From Photorhabdus luminescens subsp. luminescens (GTDB lineage Bacteria > Pseudomonadota > Gammaproteobacteria > Enterobacterales > Enterobacteriaceae), in NCBI RefSeq assembly GCF_001083805.1, contig NZ_JXSK01000002.1, positions 434,001 to 498,000 on the forward strand: a stretch of 64,000 nucleotides of DNA, read 5' to 3'. Shown one piece after another: positions 1-11,466 of the stretch (position 1 is the first letter of the stretch; each line of letters opens with the position of its first letter). The notes under the pieces are model-generated. The model saw only the letters and a program-made list of their open reading frames with translations, made no database searches and was not told the DNA's origin. A program made the position numbers and the translations under genes.

Positions 1-113
1 TTATTTGATTGTTCAATATTCATATCTGCGTAGAATCAGACTACCATTTTAAGGGTTATTTAATATAGCTTTAAAACCCAAAACCTCTTTTCATGGATGC
101 GTTAGAGAAATTT

Positions 114-875
114 ATGAGAACAACCATTCTGGCTACTGCTTTATTCACCACCGTCTCAGTTCCAGCTTATGCTGAATATCAAGGGGGCTTTGCTAATATC
201 AGCATGAACTACCTCGACTGGACCAACCATACCACACACAAGTCAGGGCAAACCTCTCATAAAGACGACTTTGCCTATTTGGAACTAGAAGGCGGAGCCG
301 GATTTGACTGGGGTGAATTATACGGGTTCTTTGATCTGGAAAATGCTTTCAACAGTCAGCATGCTGAACCAGGGGATAACCAAAGATACACTTTTAAGAC
401 AACCGGTCGCTTCTATCTGGCTGATACAGGTTTCAATCTCTATGGTCATGTTTACGGCACTTACTCGCTCCCAGGTACAGCACATGGCGGGAACTTCCAT
501 GAAGTAAATACCCTCTATGGTATTGGCTACAACACTGATTTCGCTGGTGTCTGGTTCAAACCGTTTGTTGCGCTGCACTATGTTGACCAAACTTTCTACT
601 CCGGTAATAACGGCTATGTCGTTGGTTGGGTTGCGGGTTACGACTTTCAACTCTGGGAAGAAAAATTCAGCATAACTAACTGGAATGAAATAGAACTTAA
701 CCGGAATGAACGCTACGGCAACGGTGGACGGAACGGTACCAATGGGGCAATAGCGTTATGGTGGACACCTCACCCATCCTTCACAACCGGCATTCAATAT
801 CGATACGCCGATCATAAATTAGGTGAAGACTTCTGGCAGGATGCGATTGTCTACTCCATTAAATATAATTTTTAA
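114..875 (+). CDS. OmpK/Tsx-like outer-membrane channel protein
   Basis: A 253-residue outer-membrane beta-barrel protein of the OmpK/Tsx nucleoside-specific channel family, expected to pass nucleosides or other small solutes. The N-terminus is a typical signal peptide ending near VPAYA, the chain is rich in aromatic and glycine-containing alternating strands, and the last residue is Phe (SIKYNF), the usual outer-membrane sorting signal. An in-frame ATG at 93 would add seven charged residues before the signal peptide; the ATG at 114 gives a normal signal sequence and is preferred. It is followed by a strong hairpin at 885 and so is probably monocistronic. Family call is from overall pattern; the substrate is not known. 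Confidence 0.75.
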   Translation: MRTTILATALFTTVSVPAYAEYQGGFANISMNYLDWTNHTTHKSGQTSHKDDFAYLELEGGAGFDWGELYGFFDLENAFNSQHAEPGDNQRYTFKTTGRFYLADTGFNLYGHVYGTYSLPGTAHGGNFHEVNTLYGIGYNTDFAGVWFKPFVALHYVDQTFYSGNNGYVVGWVAGYDFQLWEEKFSITNWNEIELNRNERYGNGGRNGTNGAIALWWTPHPSFTTGIQYRYADHKLGEDFWQDAIVYSIKYNF

Positions 876-884
876 TTATTGACT

Positions 885-919
885 TTAATTGTGAGCTGCC
901 AAAAGCGGCTCACAATTAA
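885..919 (+). terminator. Hairpin terminator after the OmpK-like gene
   Basis: A near-perfect 15-bp inverted repeat (arms TTAATTGTGAGCTGC and GCGGCTCACAATTAA, one T-G wobble) with a five-base CAAAA loop starts ten bases after the stop codon and is followed by an AT-rich tail. It looks like a rho-independent terminator. Confidence 0.75.
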
Positions 920-1224
920 TTTAATTCCTAAATAAAATGACCGCGGTGGAAATTTTTAAAGCAAATTTTTTTATTTTTTTCCTTTTGCCTAAAAAATATA
1001 AAATGATTCAGTACAAATTCATATTTCCGCACTATTTCGTTACAATTAAATAACCTTTTTAAGCTAACCTCTGATTAATCTTACAGTTGCATGTGATCCC
1101 AGTAACATAAAGGGTTAACAACCCCTCAACTAACTATTACAAATGTTTACACTCCAGTAGCCTTACCGTAGAATGCCCGCACTGATGAAACGACAATAGA
1201 GCTTTTGTTATTTGGAGTCGTTAG
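920..1224 (+). promoter_or_regulatory. Upstream region of cyoABCDE
   Basis: About 300 bases without a gene. The first half is very AT-rich. The second half must hold the cyo promoter. I see GTTAAC-containing stretches (around 1115) that could be part of ArcA-type sites and a TGTGA half-site near 1092, but none is convincing enough to call an operator. The Shine-Dalgarno GGAG at 1214 serves cyoA. Confidence 0.35.
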
Positions 1225-2160
1225 ATGAGACTTATGAAATACAATAAAAGTATTGGGATATTGTCAATACTGGCGGCTACTCTTATGCTGAGTGGCTGCG
1301 ATATGGTATTGATGAATCCCAAAGGCGCTATCGGCGCTGAACAAAAAACGCTGATACTTACGGCTATTGGCCTGATGCTAATCATCGTTATTCCGGTGAT
1401 CATCATGGCATTCACTTTTGCCCTGCGTTACCGCGAAGCCAACAAAAGTGCTACCTATCACCCTAACTGGGCACACTCAAATAAAATTGAGTTGGTAGTA
1501 TGGACCGTTCCTATCATTATCATTATTATTTTAGCAACCATTACCTGGAAAACAACCCACGAGCTTGACCCATATAAACCACTGGTCAGTGATGAAAAAC
1601 CAGTGACTATTGAAGTGATTTCTCTTGATTGGAAATGGCTATTCGTTTACCCGGAGCAAGGTATCGCTACAGTTAACGAAATTGCTTTCCCTGTCGGGGT
1701 CCCGGTTAACTTCAAAATCACCTCTGATTCTGTGATGAACTCATTCTTCATCCCACAGTTAGGTGGTCAAATCTATGCAATGGCTGGTATGCAGACTAAA
1801 CTTCACTTAATTGCCGATGAACCTGGCACTTATAAAGGTTTGTCCAGCAGCTATAGCGGCCACGGCTTTTCCGGCATGAAATTTACCGCTACCGCTACCG
1901 CAGATCGTGAAGGTTTTGAACAGTGGGTTCAAAAAGTGAAAGCCTCCTCTAAAACCTTGGATACCATGCAAGCATTTAACGAGTTAGCTAAACAAAGCCA
2001 GAACCATCCGGTTGAATACTTCTCAAGCGTTAAGCCTAACCTGTATCAAGACATTATTGCCAAATTTATGGGCAACATGAATATGCATGGCGGCCACGGT
2101 GCAACGACAGGTCATAACATGAATATGAGCGAAACTGCTCATGCCGGAGTTGAGGAATAA
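1225..2160 (+). CDS. cyoA: Cytochrome bo3 ubiquinol oxidase subunit II
   Basis: Subunit II of the cytochrome bo3 quinol oxidase, the proton-pumping terminal oxidase used under high aeration. The 311-residue protein has a lipoprotein signal with lipobox LSGC near residue 25, two membrane helices and a periplasmic cupredoxin-fold domain which, as in all quinol oxidases of this type, lacks the CuA ligands. The C-terminus is His/Met-rich ([19 protein letters not shown]). The start at 1225 is set by GGAG seven bases upstream; a second ATG at 1234 is too far from it. First gene of cyoABCDE. Confidence 0.97.
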   Translation: MRLMKYNKSIGILSILAATLMLSGCDMVLMNPKGAIGAEQKTLILTAIGLMLIIVIPVIIMAFTFALRYREANKSATYHPNWAHSNKIELVVWTVPIIIIIILATITWKTTHELDPYKPLVSDEKPVTIEVISLDWKWLFVYPEQGIATVNEIAFPVGVPVNFKITSDSVMNSFFIPQLGGQIYAMAGMQTKLHLIADEPGTYKGLSSSYSGHGFSGMKFTATATADREGFEQWVQKVKASSKTLDTMQAFNELAKQSQNHPVEYFSSVKPNLYQDIIAKFMGNMNMHGGHGATTGHNMNMSETAHAGVEE

Positions 2161-2164
2161 AGTA

Positions 2165-4156
2165 ATGTTGGGAAAATTAACACTTGATGCAATCCCATTG
2201 CATGAGCCCATCGTCATGGTCACTCTTGCAGGGATTCTCTTCGCAGGGCTCGCGATTGTCGGAGCCCTGACCTATTTCCGTAAATGGAAATGGCTGTGGA
2301 GCGAGTGGTTAACCAGCGTTGACCACAAGAAAATCGGTATTATGTACATTATCGTGGCGCTGGTCATGATGCTCCGCGGCTTTGCCGATGCCATCATGAT
2401 GCGTGGTCAACAGGCTGTCGCCTCTGCGGGTGAAGCCGGTTTCTTGCCGCCGCATCACTATGACCAGATCTTTACCGCCCACGGGGTCATCATGATTTTC
2501 TTCATGGCGACACCGTTTGTCGTCGGCCTGATGAACATCGTGGTTCCACTACAGATCGGCGCTCGTGACGTGGCATTCCCATTCCTGAACTCACTGAGCT
2601 TCTGGTTCTTCGTCGTTGGCGTTGCGCTGATTAACATCTCTCTGGGTGTAGGTGAATTCGCTCAAACCGGTTGGTTAGCTTATCCTCCGCTCTCAGGTAT
2701 AGAATATAGTCCCGGCGTTGGAGTCGATTATTGGATATGGAGTCTTCAGATATCCGGTATCGGTACCTTGCTGACAGGCGTTAACTTCTTTGCGACGATC
2801 CTGCGTATGCGTGCGCCTGGCATGTCGATGATGAAAATGCCTGTATTCTCTTGGGCAGCACTCTGTACTAACGTACTGATCATCGCCGCATTCCCGATTC
2901 TGACTGTTACCATTGCCCTGCTAACTTTTGACCGCTATATGGGCACCCATTTCTTTACCAATGATATGGGCGGTAACATGATGATGTATATCAACCTGAT
3001 ATGGGCTTGGGGTCACCCTGAAGTTTATATTCTGGTGCTGCCGGTCTTTGGTGTTTTCTCTGAAGTGACTGCGACGTTCTCGAAAAAACGACTATTCGGC
3101 TACACTTCTCTGGTATGGGCAACCATTGCCATCACCGTATTGTCGTTTATCGTATGGCTGCATCACTTCTTTACGATGGGCTCCGGTGCGAATGTTAACG
3201 CCTTCTTCGGTATAGCCACCATGATTATCTCGATTCCGACAGGCGTTAAGATCTTCAACTGGCTGTTCACAATGTATCGAGGCCGTATTGAGTATAAAAC
3301 ACCGATGTTGTGGACTGTTGGCTTCATCGTCACCTTCTCTATCGGTGGTATGACTGGCGTTCTGCTGGCAGTTCCAGGTGCAAACTTCGTTCTGCATAAC
3401 AGCTTGTTCCTGATTGCACACTTCCATAACGTGATCATCGGTGGTGTTGTCTTCGGTTGTTTCGCTGGTACTGCTTACTGGTTCCCGAAAGCTTTTGGTT
3501 TCACACTGAACGAAAAATGGGGTGTCCGCGCATTCTGGTTCTGGATCACCGGCTTCTTTATCGCCTTTATGCCAGTTTACGCGCTCGGCTTTATGGGGAT
3601 GACCCGTCGTATCAGCCAAGATATCAACCCTGAATTCCATACTCTGCTGGTCGTTTCCGCGATTGGTGTTGCACTGATTGCCGTTGGTATCCTGTGTCAG
3701 GTCATTCAATTCTACGTTAGTATCCGTGACCGTGACCAAAACCGTGATCTGACCGGTGACCCTTGGGGCGGACGTACTCTGGAGTGGGCAACATCTTCTC
3801 CACCGCCGTTTTATAACTTTGCTGAAGTTCCACATGTTCAAACCCGTGATGCATGGTGGGATATGAAAGAAAAAGGCACAGCTTATAAACGTCCTGCTCA
3901 GTATGAAGAAATTCATATGCCTAAAAATGCCGGTGCAGGTGTAATTATTGCAGGTTTCAGTTTGCTGTTTGGTTTCGCCATGATTTGGCATATCTGGTGG
4001 CTGGTTATCGCAAGCTTTGCAGGCATGATTATCACTTGGATCGCGAAAAGCTTTGATGAAGATGTTGATTACTACGTACCCGTTGCTGAAGTTGAGCAAA
4101 TCGAGAATCAACACCATGAACAAATTAGCAAGGCAGGTCTGAACCATGTCAACTGA
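2165..4156 (+). CDS. cyoB: Cytochrome bo3 ubiquinol oxidase subunit I
   Basis: Catalytic subunit I, a 663-residue heme-copper oxidase identical in length to the E. coli protein. Heme and copper ligands are visible: His in [10 protein letters not shown], the cross-linked His/Tyr pair in [12 protein letters not shown], the paired CuB histidines in WLHHFFTMG and the two heme-ligand histidines in [12 protein letters not shown]. The ATG at 2165 has GAGGAA just upstream inside the end of cyoA; an earlier in-frame ATG at 2141 would overlap cyoA and has no ribosome site. It overlaps cyoC by 11 bases. Confidence 0.98.
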   Translation: MLGKLTLDAIPLHEPIVMVTLAGILFAGLAIVGALTYFRKWKWLWSEWLTSVDHKKIGIMYIIVALVMMLRGFADAIMMRGQQAVASAGEAGFLPPHHYDQIFTAHGVIMIFFMATPFVVGLMNIVVPLQIGARDVAFPFLNSLSFWFFVVGVALINISLGVGEFAQTGWLAYPPLSGIEYSPGVGVDYWIWSLQISGIGTLLTGVNFFATILRMRAPGMSMMKMPVFSWAALCTNVLIIAAFPILTVTIALLTFDRYMGTHFFTNDMGGNMMMYINLIWAWGHPEVYILVLPVFGVFSEVTATFSKKRLFGYTSLVWATIAITVLSFIVWLHHFFTMGSGANVNAFFGIATMIISIPTGVKIFNWLFTMYRGRIEYKTPMLWTVGFIVTFSIGGMTGVLLAVPGANFVLHNSLFLIAHFHNVIIGGVVFGCFAGTAYWFPKAFGFTLNEKWGVRAFWFWITGFFIAFMPVYALGFMGMTRRISQDINPEFHTLLVVSAIGVALIAVGILCQVIQFYVSIRDRDQNRDLTGDPWGGRTLEWATSSPPPFYNFAEVPHVQTRDAWWDMKEKGTAYKRPAQYEEIHMPKNAGAGVIIAGFSLLFGFAMIWHIWWLVIASFAGMIITWIAKSFDEDVDYYVPVAEVEQIENQHHEQISKAGLNHVN

Positions 4157-4760
4157 AACTATGACTAACCACAATCATGCCCACGAGCATCACGGGCACC
4201 ACGATGCGGGAGCCACTAAAGTATTCGGTTTCTGGATCTACTTGATGAGTGACTGTATTTTGTTCGCATGTCTATTTGCGACTTATGCAGTACTCGTTAA
4301 CGGAACCGCAGGCGGCTCATCTGGCAAAGAGCTTTTCGACCTTTCTTTCGTATTGATCGAAACTTTCCTACTGCTATTCAGTAGTATCACTTATGGCTTT
4401 GCCATGTTAGGCATGAATAAAGGAAAAGTCGGCCAGGTTAACGCCTGGCTCGCCATGACTTTCCTGTTCGGCCTTGGCTTCGTGGCGATGGAATTGTACG
4501 AATTCCATCACTTGATTATTGACGGCCACGGCCCTGACCGCAGTGCATTCTTGTCTGGATTCTTCGCACTGGTTGCTACTCACGGTATCCACGTTACCTG
4601 TGGTCTGGTCTGGATTATCATCATGATAATCCAAGTAACCCGCCGCGGTTTAACTGATGTCAATAAAACCCGTCTGAACTGCCTGAGCTTGTTCTGGCAC
4701 TTCTTGGATGTGGTATGGATCTGTGTATTTACCGTTGTTTATCTGTTAGGAGCTATGTAA
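4146..4760 (+). CDS. cyoC: Cytochrome bo3 ubiquinol oxidase subunit III
   Basis: Subunit III of the bo3 oxidase, 204 residues and five predicted membrane helices, same length as in E. coli. The N-terminal segment is unusually His-rich ([14 protein letters not shown]). Subunit III has no redox centre and stabilises the complex. The start lies inside the end of cyoB and the stop overlaps the cyoD start, so translation is probably coupled through the operon. Confidence 0.97.
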   Translation: MSTETMTNHNHAHEHHGHHDAGATKVFGFWIYLMSDCILFACLFATYAVLVNGTAGGSSGKELFDLSFVLIETFLLLFSSITYGFAMLGMNKGKVGQVNAWLAMTFLFGLGFVAMELYEFHHLIIDGHGPDRSAFLSGFFALVATHGIHVTCGLVWIIIMIIQVTRRGLTDVNKTRLNCLSLFWHFLDVVWICVFTVVYLLGAM

Positions 4761-5092
4761 TGAGTCATTCCAATACCGCTCATACTGGAGCTAGCCACGG
4801 TAGCCTGAAGTCTTATCTGATCGGCTTTATTCTTTCAGTAATCCTGACAGTGATTCCGTTTTGGATGGTAATGGATGGTTCTGCCTCCCATACGACTATC
4901 CTGACAACAGTAGTCGCTCTGGCTGTGGTGCAGATTATTGTTCATTTTATCTACTTCCTGCACATGAACACTTCGTCAGAAGAGCGCTGGAACTTAGTAG
5001 CATTGCTGTTCACCATTTTAATTATCGGTATTGTTGTTGTTGGCTCACTATGGATTATGTACAACCTCAACATTAATATGATGGTTGATTAA
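4760..5092 (+). CDS. cyoD: Cytochrome bo3 ubiquinol oxidase subunit IV
   Basis: Small subunit IV, 110 residues with three membrane helices, needed for assembly of the CuB site. The ATG shares one base with the cyoC stop (TAATG). A longer reading frame upstream runs inside cyoC in another frame and is not real. The helix carrying [16 protein letters not shown] is typical of the family. Confidence 0.97.
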   Translation: MSHSNTAHTGASHGSLKSYLIGFILSVILTVIPFWMVMDGSASHTTILTTVVALAVVQIIVHFIYFLHMNTSSEERWNLVALLFTILIIGIVVVGSLWIMYNLNINMMVD

Positions 5093-5105
5093 AGAGCTGC
5101 ATAAT

Positions 5106-5990
5106 ATGATTAAGCAATACCTGCAAGTAACTAAACCAGGAATTATTTTCGGCAATTTAATTTCTGTGATCGGTGGTTTTCTACTCGCCTCGAAAGGGGT
5201 GATTGATTACCCTTTGTTCATCTCGACTCTGCTCGGCGTTTCATTAGTCGTGGCTTCTGGTTGTGTATTTAACAATTACATTGACCGTGACATTGATCGG
5301 ATCATGGAAAGAACAAAAAACCGCGTCCTTGTAAAAGGACTTATTGATCCGAAAATCAGCCTGATTTATGCATCAATACTGGGTATTGCTGGCATAGTGC
5401 TGCTCTATGCAGCAGCCAATGCTTTAGCAATGCAATTAGCGATTATCGGTTTTGTTGTCTATGTAGGGGTTTACAGCCTCTATATGAAAAGGAAATCTGT
5501 TTATGGCACGTTGATCGGCAGTTTGTCCGGTGCTGCACCTCCGGTTATCGGTTATTGTGCAGTAACTGGTCAGTTTGATACGGGCGCATTGATCCTGTTA
5601 CTGATTTTCAGCCTGTGGCAAATGCCGCACTCCTATGCTATTGCTATTTTTCGTTTCAAAGATTATCAGGCAGCCAACATTCCTGTACTGCCCGTGATTA
5701 AAGGCATATCTGTGGCGAAAAACCACATTATCCTTTATATCCTGGCATTTATGATTGCAACCCTTATGTTAGCCATCAGTGGTTACGCTGGTTACAAATA
5801 TTTGGTTGTTGCAGCAGCAGTAAGCGTCTGGTGGCTAGGAATGGCGTTATCCGGTTACAAAACTGATAATGACCGCATTTGGGCTCGTAAATTATTTATA
5901 TTCTCCATTGTGGCAATCACTTCCCTGAGTGTCATGATGTCTATTGACCCGCATGTGCCCTCAGAAGCCTTCCTAACTTACGTCCGGTAA
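5106..5990 (+). CDS. cyoE: Protoheme IX farnesyltransferase (heme O synthase)
   Basis: Transfers a farnesyl group to protoheme IX to make heme O, the high-spin heme of the bo3 oxidase. 294 residues, multi-pass UbiA-type membrane prenyltransferase. The two Asp-rich motifs are present: [18 protein letters not shown] for Mg-diphosphate binding and the conserved loop [15 protein letters not shown]. Last gene of the cyo operon; the following hairpin ends transcription. Start chosen at MIKQYLQ, matching the E. coli N-terminus; an upstream ATG overlaps cyoD. Confidence 0.97.
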   Translation: MIKQYLQVTKPGIIFGNLISVIGGFLLASKGVIDYPLFISTLLGVSLVVASGCVFNNYIDRDIDRIMERTKNRVLVKGLIDPKISLIYASILGIAGIVLLYAAANALAMQLAIIGFVVYVGVYSLYMKRKSVYGTLIGSLSGAAPPVIGYCAVTGQFDTGALILLLIFSLWQMPHSYAIAIFRFKDYQAANIPVLPVIKGISVAKNHIILYILAFMIATLMLAISGYAGYKYLVVAAAVSVWWLGMALSGYKTDNDRIWARKLFIFSIVAITSLSVMMSIDPHVPSEAFLTYVR

Positions 5991-5996
5991 TTTTCC

Positions 5997-6031
5997 CTGA
6001 TGGCAGTGGCCCCCCCTTCTGCCATCAGTTT
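5997..6031 (+). terminator. Terminator of the cyo operon
   Basis: Ten-base perfect inverted repeat CTGATGGCAG / CTGCCATCAG around a pyrimidine-rich loop, followed by TTTCC, six bases after the cyoE stop. Confidence 0.8.
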
Positions 6032-6146
6032 CCTTCCAACCTATTATCTCCTCTCCTTAATACTTCAATATTATTAATTCAATTAACTATTTACCCCTTA
6101 TTGAAAACCTATCTACAATGACGCATCAAAATATTTCGAGGTAATC

Positions 6147-7523
6147 ATGAACGATAATAAAATGACGCCACTTGAGCTTCGGGCGACGTGGGGCCTAGGT
6201 TCAGTTTTTTCTCTGCGAATGCTAGGCATGTTCATGGTTCTTCCTGTATTAACAACCTATGGCCTTCATCTAAAAGATGCGACCGAAACACTTATTGGCA
6301 TCGCCATTGGCATTTATGGTTTAACCCAAGCAATTTTCCAGATCCCTGTCGGCCTGATTTCTGACAGAATTGGCCGTAAACCCTTAATTGTTGGCGGATT
6401 ATTGTTATTCGTCCTTGGTAGTATTATTGCCGCTCTCAGTGATTCCATCTGGGGCATAATAATTGGACGAGCGTTACAAGGCGCTGGAGCGATATCTGCT
6501 GCAATTATGGCGTTACTTTCTGATTTAACTCGTGAACAAAATCGAACTAAAGCGATGGCTTTTATTGGCATTAGCTTCGGAATAACTTTCGCCATAGCCA
6601 TTGTACTTGGCCCAATTCTTACGAATGCCATTGGATTAAATGGTCTATTTTGGGGAATTACCATTCTGGCCGGGAGTGGCATTCTGATAACATTATTTGC
6701 TGTTCCTTCCACAGATAAACACATTCTCAATCGTGAATCAGGCATTATTCGCCACAGTTTCAGTAAGGTTCTGGCTGATAGCCAGTTGCTAAAACTTAAC
6801 TTTGGCATTCTCAGTTTGCACACTTTGCTAATGGCAAGTTTTGTCGCCCTTCCCTTGGTGATGCAACAAGCAGGATTCCCTACCCAAAAACATTGGAAGG
6901 TTTACCTGATCACTATGCTAGTTTCATTTTTATCTGTTTTACCTTTCATTATTTACGCAGAAAAAAAGCGCCGCATGAAACAAGTGTTTTCACTGTGTAT
7001 CACTATGCTGCTGATTGCTGAAATTGTATTGTGGGCGGCGGGACATCACTTATGGGTAATTTTCATCGGCATACAAATTTTCTTTATTGCTTTCAATGTA
7101 ATGGAAGCTCTCCTGCCATCACTTATCAGTAAAGAAGCGCCCGCTGGTTATAAAGGTACAGCAATGGGTATCTATTCCACCAGCCAATTTTTAGGTGTCG
7201 CTTTAGGGGGCGGCCTTGGTGGTTGGTTATATGAGTTAAAAGGAGCACCGCTGGTATTTGCGGCAGGTATCGTTCTGACAATCATTTGGTTCATTATCAG
7301 CATAACAATGAAACAACCTCCTTATGTCAGCAGCATCAGAATTTCCCTACCAGAAAATATCGTCAATAAGGCATTGCTGGAACAAAAAATTCTTGTTCAG
7401 CCCGGCGTTTGCGACGTTGTTATTGTACCAGAGGAGCATAGTGCTTACATAAAAGTAGATACTAAGCTGACAAGCAGAACACAACTTGAACAATTGATAG
7501 CTAATAATAACACGATAGATTAA
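6147..7523 (+). CDS. yajR: YajR-type major facilitator transporter
   Basis: A 458-residue major facilitator superfamily proton antiporter with 12 membrane helices, followed by a soluble C-terminal ferredoxin-like YAM domain (about residues 390-458), the layout of E. coli YajR (454 residues). Motif A is visible as LISDRIGRKPLIVGG after helix 2. The physiological substrate is unknown. It sits next to cyoE as in E. coli, with its own ribosome site (GAGGTAATC before the ATG) and a palindrome downstream. Confidence 0.93.
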   Translation: MNDNKMTPLELRATWGLGSVFSLRMLGMFMVLPVLTTYGLHLKDATETLIGIAIGIYGLTQAIFQIPVGLISDRIGRKPLIVGGLLLFVLGSIIAALSDSIWGIIIGRALQGAGAISAAIMALLSDLTREQNRTKAMAFIGISFGITFAIAIVLGPILTNAIGLNGLFWGITILAGSGILITLFAVPSTDKHILNRESGIIRHSFSKVLADSQLLKLNFGILSLHTLLMASFVALPLVMQQAGFPTQKHWKVYLITMLVSFLSVLPFIIYAEKKRRMKQVFSLCITMLLIAEIVLWAAGHHLWVIFIGIQIFFIAFNVMEALLPSLISKEAPAGYKGTAMGIYSTSQFLGVALGGGLGGWLYELKGAPLVFAAGIVLTIIWFIISITMKQPPYVSSIRISLPENIVNKALLEQKILVQPGVCDVVIVPEEHSAYIKVDTKLTSRTQLEQLIANNNTID

Positions 7524-7576
7524 GTATCAAGCCCGATAACCCCTACTCACTCCGATTCGATATTAAGGAAGATTGG

Positions 7577-7610
7577 GAGTGGGGTATTCCTGGTCAGGAA
7601 TACCCCACTC
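7577..7610. terminator. Bidirectional hairpin between yajR and yajQ
   Basis: Perfect 14-bp palindrome GAGTGGGGTATTCC / GGAATACCCCACTC with a 6-base loop, between two convergent genes. It lacks a long T tract in either direction. Its arms resemble the palindrome at 30098-30132, so it may also be a member of a short dispersed repeat family. Confidence 0.6.
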
Positions 7611-7648
7611 CACATTAAACTAGATATATCAATCCATTGGGTGGAAAA

Positions 7649-8140
7649 TCAATCCCGGAAATTAGTAAACTGGAATGGCTGTCCCAACTCTGCGCCACGA
7701 ACTAATGCCATTACACTTTGCAAATCATCACGAGCTTTACCTGTCACTCTCACCTGCTCACCCTGAATCTGTGCTTGCACTTTCAGTTTACTATCCTTAA
7801 TCAGCTTCACGATCTTTTTCGCCGTAGGGGTATCAATCCCTTGTTTCAGAGTCGCTTCAACGCTGTAAGTCTTACCACTGTGCAACATATCCTCAGGGAT
7901 ATTCAATGCAGCGCCATCGATACCACGTTTAGCCAACTTCTCACGCATGATATCAACCAACTGATTTACCTGAAAATCTGACTCACTGGCAATCTTGATA
8001 GATTCATTTTTTTCATTTAGTTCGAAACTGGCGTTGACATTACGGAAATCCCAACGGCTAGCAAGCTCGCGCTGCGCATTTTCTACCGCGTTGCGAACTT
8101 CATGCATATCAATTTCTGAAACAATATCGAAAGATGGCAT
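7649..8140 (-). CDS. yajQ: YajQ nucleotide-binding protein
   Basis: 163 residues, same length as E. coli YajQ, a two-domain RNP-fold protein that binds nucleotides (cyclic di-GMP in some relatives) and phage or host RNAs. Start set at MPSFDIVSE by an excellent AGGAGGT just upstream; a 20-residue N-terminal extension in the longer frame has no support. C-terminal signature [19 protein letters not shown] is conserved. Confidence 0.95.
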   Translation of the reverse strand: MPSFDIVSEIDMHEVRNAVENAQRELASRWDFRNVNASFELNEKNESIKIASESDFQVNQLVDIMREKLAKRGIDGAALNIPEDMLHSGKTYSVEATLKQGIDTPTAKKIVKLIKDSKLKVQAQIQGEQVRVTGKARDDLQSVMALVRGAELGQPFQFTNFRD

Positions 8141-8275
8141 TATCCATGACCTCCTGATAATCAATAAGTTGGCATGATAACCGCTTTCCATTGCCAGCAA
8201 AAGCTCTATACTTGGATTAGTGGGATCTTATTATTTCTATCCATTATCATAATAGCGTCTCTCCCGGAGGATCGT

Positions 8276-9148
8276 ATGAAGATAACCGTTCTTGGCTGCG
8301 GCGCTATAGGAAAACTGTGGCTGGCAGCATTATCACAACAAAAACATCAAGTACAAGGTTGGCTAAAAAGTTCCCGGTCTTATTTATCTGTTCATATTGA
8401 TGAAATGAATGGGGAAGTATTCAACCAGACAATCCCAACTAATAACAGCAACCATCTTGCTAATAGCGAATTACTGATTGTCTGTCTGAAAGCATGGCAA
8501 GTCGCTGATGCAGTGAATAATTTACTCCCTAAGATTTCACCTAATTGCCCAATTTTATTACTACATAATGGCATGGGTACCCAAGAAGAACTATTATCAG
8601 CGCCTAATCCAATACTTCTTGGCGTCACGACACACGGTGCATATCAGGATGACCAACAGGTTTATCATACCGCTTCCGGGCTAACCCATATTGGCTCAGC
8701 AACGTCAAATGCAACTGGGCTTAGCTCTCTGGCTAATGTATTACACCAATCTTTGCCAGACGTTGCATGGCATAATGAAATTCACTCTATTAGTTGGCTG
8801 AAACTTGCTGCTAACTGTGTCGTAAACCCGCTGACTGCACTTTATGAATGCCGGAATGGAGATTTGCTTCGCTACCCGGAACAATTGAATATTTTGTGCG
8901 AAGAAATTATTCAGGTTATGCAACGAGAGAACATACATACCACGATCGATAACCTGATTGCCTATGTCTACGATGTGATTAAGCTTACCGCAAAAAATTA
9001 CTCTTCCATGTTGCAGGATGTCCGCGCAAAACGTCGCACTGAAATTGACTATATCACCGGTTATTTATTACGCCGGGCTCGTGCACATGGTCTGGCAGCC
9101 CCTGAAAATACCCGTATCTATAACCTAGTTAAACATAAGGAAAGATGA
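8276..9148 (+). CDS. panE: 2-dehydropantoate 2-reductase
   Basis: NADPH-dependent ketopantoate reductase, making pantoate for pantothenate and coenzyme A. 290 residues. N-terminal Rossmann motif GCGAIG at residues 7-12, and the C-terminal helical domain carries the catalytic Lys in [16 protein letters not shown]. The start at 8276 follows CGGAGG; the longer frame upstream crosses the divergent yajQ start. Four-base-type overlap with yajL suggests co-translation. Confidence 0.95.
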   Translation: MKITVLGCGAIGKLWLAALSQQKHQVQGWLKSSRSYLSVHIDEMNGEVFNQTIPTNNSNHLANSELLIVCLKAWQVADAVNNLLPKISPNCPILLLHNGMGTQEELLSAPNPILLGVTTHGAYQDDQQVYHTASGLTHIGSATSNATGLSSLANVLHQSLPDVAWHNEIHSISWLKLAANCVVNPLTALYECRNGDLLRYPEQLNILCEEIIQVMQRENIHTTIDNLIAYVYDVIKLTAKNYSSMLQDVRAKRRTEIDYITGYLLRRARAHGLAAPENTRIYNLVKHKER

Positions 9149-9150
9149 TT

Positions 9151-9741
9151 ATGAACCCTTCAACACTCATCTGCCTGGCTCACGGTAGTGAAGAAACAGA
9201 AGCCGTTACAACTATTGATTTACTGGTACGCGCTGGCATCAGTGTTACGATCGCTAGCACCGCCAGCGATGGAGAATTGGTTTTAACTTGCTCCAGAGGC
9301 GTAAAATTGGTTGCTGATGTCCCTCTGGAAAAAGTTATTGATGAATCTTTCGATGCCATCATCTTACCCGGCGGTATGCAAGGCGCCGAGTGTTTCCGTG
9401 ATAATCCACTCGTTATCGAAAAAATCCGCAAGGCACATTATCAAGGGAAAATTATCGCTGCAATTTGTGCCGTGCCTGCTATCGTACTTGAACACCATAA
9501 TTTATTTCCTACTGGCAAAATGACCGGTTACCCCGGTTTGCAAGACAAAATTTCGTCCGACAAATGGATTGATTGCAGAGTCTGTTTTGATGATCACGTC
9601 AATCTATTGACCAGTCAGGGGCCAGCGACAGCTTTCGATTTCGCATTAAAACTCATCGAATTATTAAAAGGACGAGAAACAGCAGCAGAGGTGGCGGCTC
9701 AACTCATATTGCCACTGGGTGTATATTCTTATCAGGATTGA
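9151..9741 (+). CDS. yajL: YajL protein/nucleotide deglycase-chaperone (DJ-1 family)
   Basis: DJ-1/PfpI-family protein that protects proteins from oxidative and carbonyl damage (also called ThiJ). 196 residues from MNPSTLIC, exactly the E. coli length. The reactive Cys is in IAAICAVPA near residue 106, and the conserved Glu in EETEAV lies near the N-terminus. An ATG at 9145 overlapping the panE stop is an alternative start giving two extra residues. A hairpin follows at 9775. Confidence 0.94.
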   Translation: MNPSTLICLAHGSEETEAVTTIDLLVRAGISVTIASTASDGELVLTCSRGVKLVADVPLEKVIDESFDAIILPGGMQGAECFRDNPLVIEKIRKAHYQGKIIAAICAVPAIVLEHHNLFPTGKMTGYPGLQDKISSDKWIDCRVCFDDHVNLLTSQGPATAFDFALKLIELLKGRETAAEVAAQLILPLGVYSYQD

Positions 9742-9774
9742 AAAAAATAGGCAAAAACATCTTACTTTATACGA

Positions 9775-9803
9775 TTCGGGGTTCACGTAATAGGAACCCC
9801 GAA
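9775..9803. terminator. Bidirectional terminator between yajL and thiI
   Basis: Perfect 10-bp inverted repeat TTCGGGGTTC / GAACCCCGAA with a 9-base loop between convergent genes yajL and thiI. Confidence 0.75.
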
Positions 9804-9820
9804 ATGTATAATTAAAGCAA

Positions 9821-11269
9821 TTAAGGCCGATAAACTTTCACGTTATCAAAACCCTGCTCAGATAAATAAAGTGCCTGCAAACGACTCATTACTCCACGTT
9901 CACAATAGAGCAGATAAGTCTTCTCCTTTGGCAAATCACCAAACTGACTACTCAACTTATAGAATGGCAATGATTTGATTTCCACACCATTTAACTGCAA
10001 TGGCCGATCATCTTGTTCATCAGGAGAACGAATATCCAATAACACATCCGTTGGAGCGAATGCTGTCACCGTTTCAATTTCAACTACTTGCTCATTGCTT
10101 TGTTCTGCGATCTGGCGAATATCAATATTCTGAGCTTCACTGACAACTTTTTCCAAAATATTAAAATCGAAATTGGCTTCTTCCGCTTCAATTTTAGCTT
10201 TAACGGCTTTTACTGTCGGACTTTTGGAAATAACACCACAGAATTCAGGCATTGTACGGGCAAAATCCTCAGTGCCAATTTCACGTGCCAACCTGATAAT
10301 GTGCTCTTTATCATGAGAAATCAGCGGTCGCAGAATCAATGTATCCGATGCATTATCAATTAAACGCAAATTAGTGAGTGTCTGGCTGGAAACTTGCCCC
10401 AAAGCCTCACCGGTAACAATTGCCTGCACACCATAACGCTCTGCAACTTTAGATGCCGCTCTTACCATCATCCGTTTAAGCACCACCCCCATTTGGCCGT
10501 CATCAATTTTTTCCAAAATTTCAGCGACAACAGGTTCAAAATCCACCGCAACGAAACGGACTTTATGGGAACTGCCAAAACGATTCCAAAGATAATGAGC
10601 AACCTGCTTCACGCCAATTTCATGAGCAGAACCGCCAAGATTGAAAAAGCAATAGTGAACACGGCAGCCACGACGCATTAGCATATAGCTGGAAACACCA
10701 GAATCAAAACCCCCAGAAATTAGAGATAATACATCTTCCTGCGTTCCGATAGGAAAACCACCAATCCCCTCATAACGGGCTTTTACCAGAATCAGCACAT
10801 CCTGATCAATTTCCAGATTAACAGTCACATCAGGATGATTAAGTTTTACCTTCGCGGATTCAATATGCTGGTTTAAACCACCACCGACATAGCGCTCTAC
10901 TTCATTGGAAGTAAATGCATGTTTACCACGGCGCTTTACCCGAACACAAAATGTCTTATTGTGGAGCGATTCGCCATAAGCTTCATAAGCTTGTTCAAAG
11001 ATATGATGCATGTCACGAAACTCACGCTCCTCTACTTGCAGAATATGGTGAATACCGGGGATACGTGTCAGCGCATCACAAATTTGAGCACCAAGGTTTT
11101 CATCTTTAGTACGAACTTCGATATTATCCCAATGGCGAACCACTGCAATATTATCTCCTAACGTCTTAAGCACATTGCGAATATTACTGGCAAGAATTTT
11201 AATAAAGCGCAAACGAACAGTTTGGCTCTTGATCGTGATTTCCGGGAATAATTTAATAATAAACTTCAT
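9821..11269 (-). CDS. thiI: tRNA 4-thiouridine synthase / thiamine thiazole sulfur carrier
   Basis: 482 residues as in E. coli. ThiI activates U8 of tRNA with ATP and transfers sulfur from IscS, giving s4U, and also supplies sulfur for the thiamine thiazole. Domains in order: ferredoxin-like and THUMP RNA-binding (about 1-165), PP-loop pyrophosphatase with SGGFDSGVS near residue 183, and a C-terminal rhodanese domain with the persulfide Cys in [10 protein letters not shown] near 456. Divergent from xseB. Confidence 0.97.
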   Translation of the reverse strand: MKFIIKLFPEITIKSQTVRLRFIKILASNIRNVLKTLGDNIAVVRHWDNIEVRTKDENLGAQICDALTRIPGIHHILQVEEREFRDMHHIFEQAYEAYGESLHNKTFCVRVKRRGKHAFTSNEVERYVGGGLNQHIESAKVKLNHPDVTVNLEIDQDVLILVKARYEGIGGFPIGTQEDVLSLISGGFDSGVSSYMLMRRGCRVHYCFFNLGGSAHEIGVKQVAHYLWNRFGSSHKVRFVAVDFEPVVAEILEKIDDGQMGVVLKRMMVRAASKVAERYGVQAIVTGEALGQVSSQTLTNLRLIDNASDTLILRPLISHDKEHIIRLAREIGTEDFARTMPEFCGVISKSPTVKAVKAKIEAEEANFDFNILEKVVSEAQNIDIRQIAEQSNEQVVEIETVTAFAPTDVLLDIRSPDEQDDRPLQLNGVEIKSLPFYKLSSQFGDLPKEKTYLLYCERGVMSRLQALYLSEQGFDNVKVYRP

Positions 11270-11466
11270 AGTGAGTTATAGTAGTGGTTAGGCGTTTTGA
11301 TAAATAAACCTGACAGTATGCCCGGTCGTCAAATCAGGCTGCGCAGTATAACACTATCTCGTTGGTATAGCGCGTAGAAAACGCAAAATCAGTTAAGGAT
11401 TTGTTTGCACCAGCATAATAAGATAGTCTGCAACCCTTAGGCGAACTCTGTAAATAGTAAAAAATT

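Noticed and set aside
3092-4174. Long minus-strand frame antisense to cyoB
   Set aside because: It is the shadow of a conserved gene of exact family length; its translation shows no protein-like pattern.
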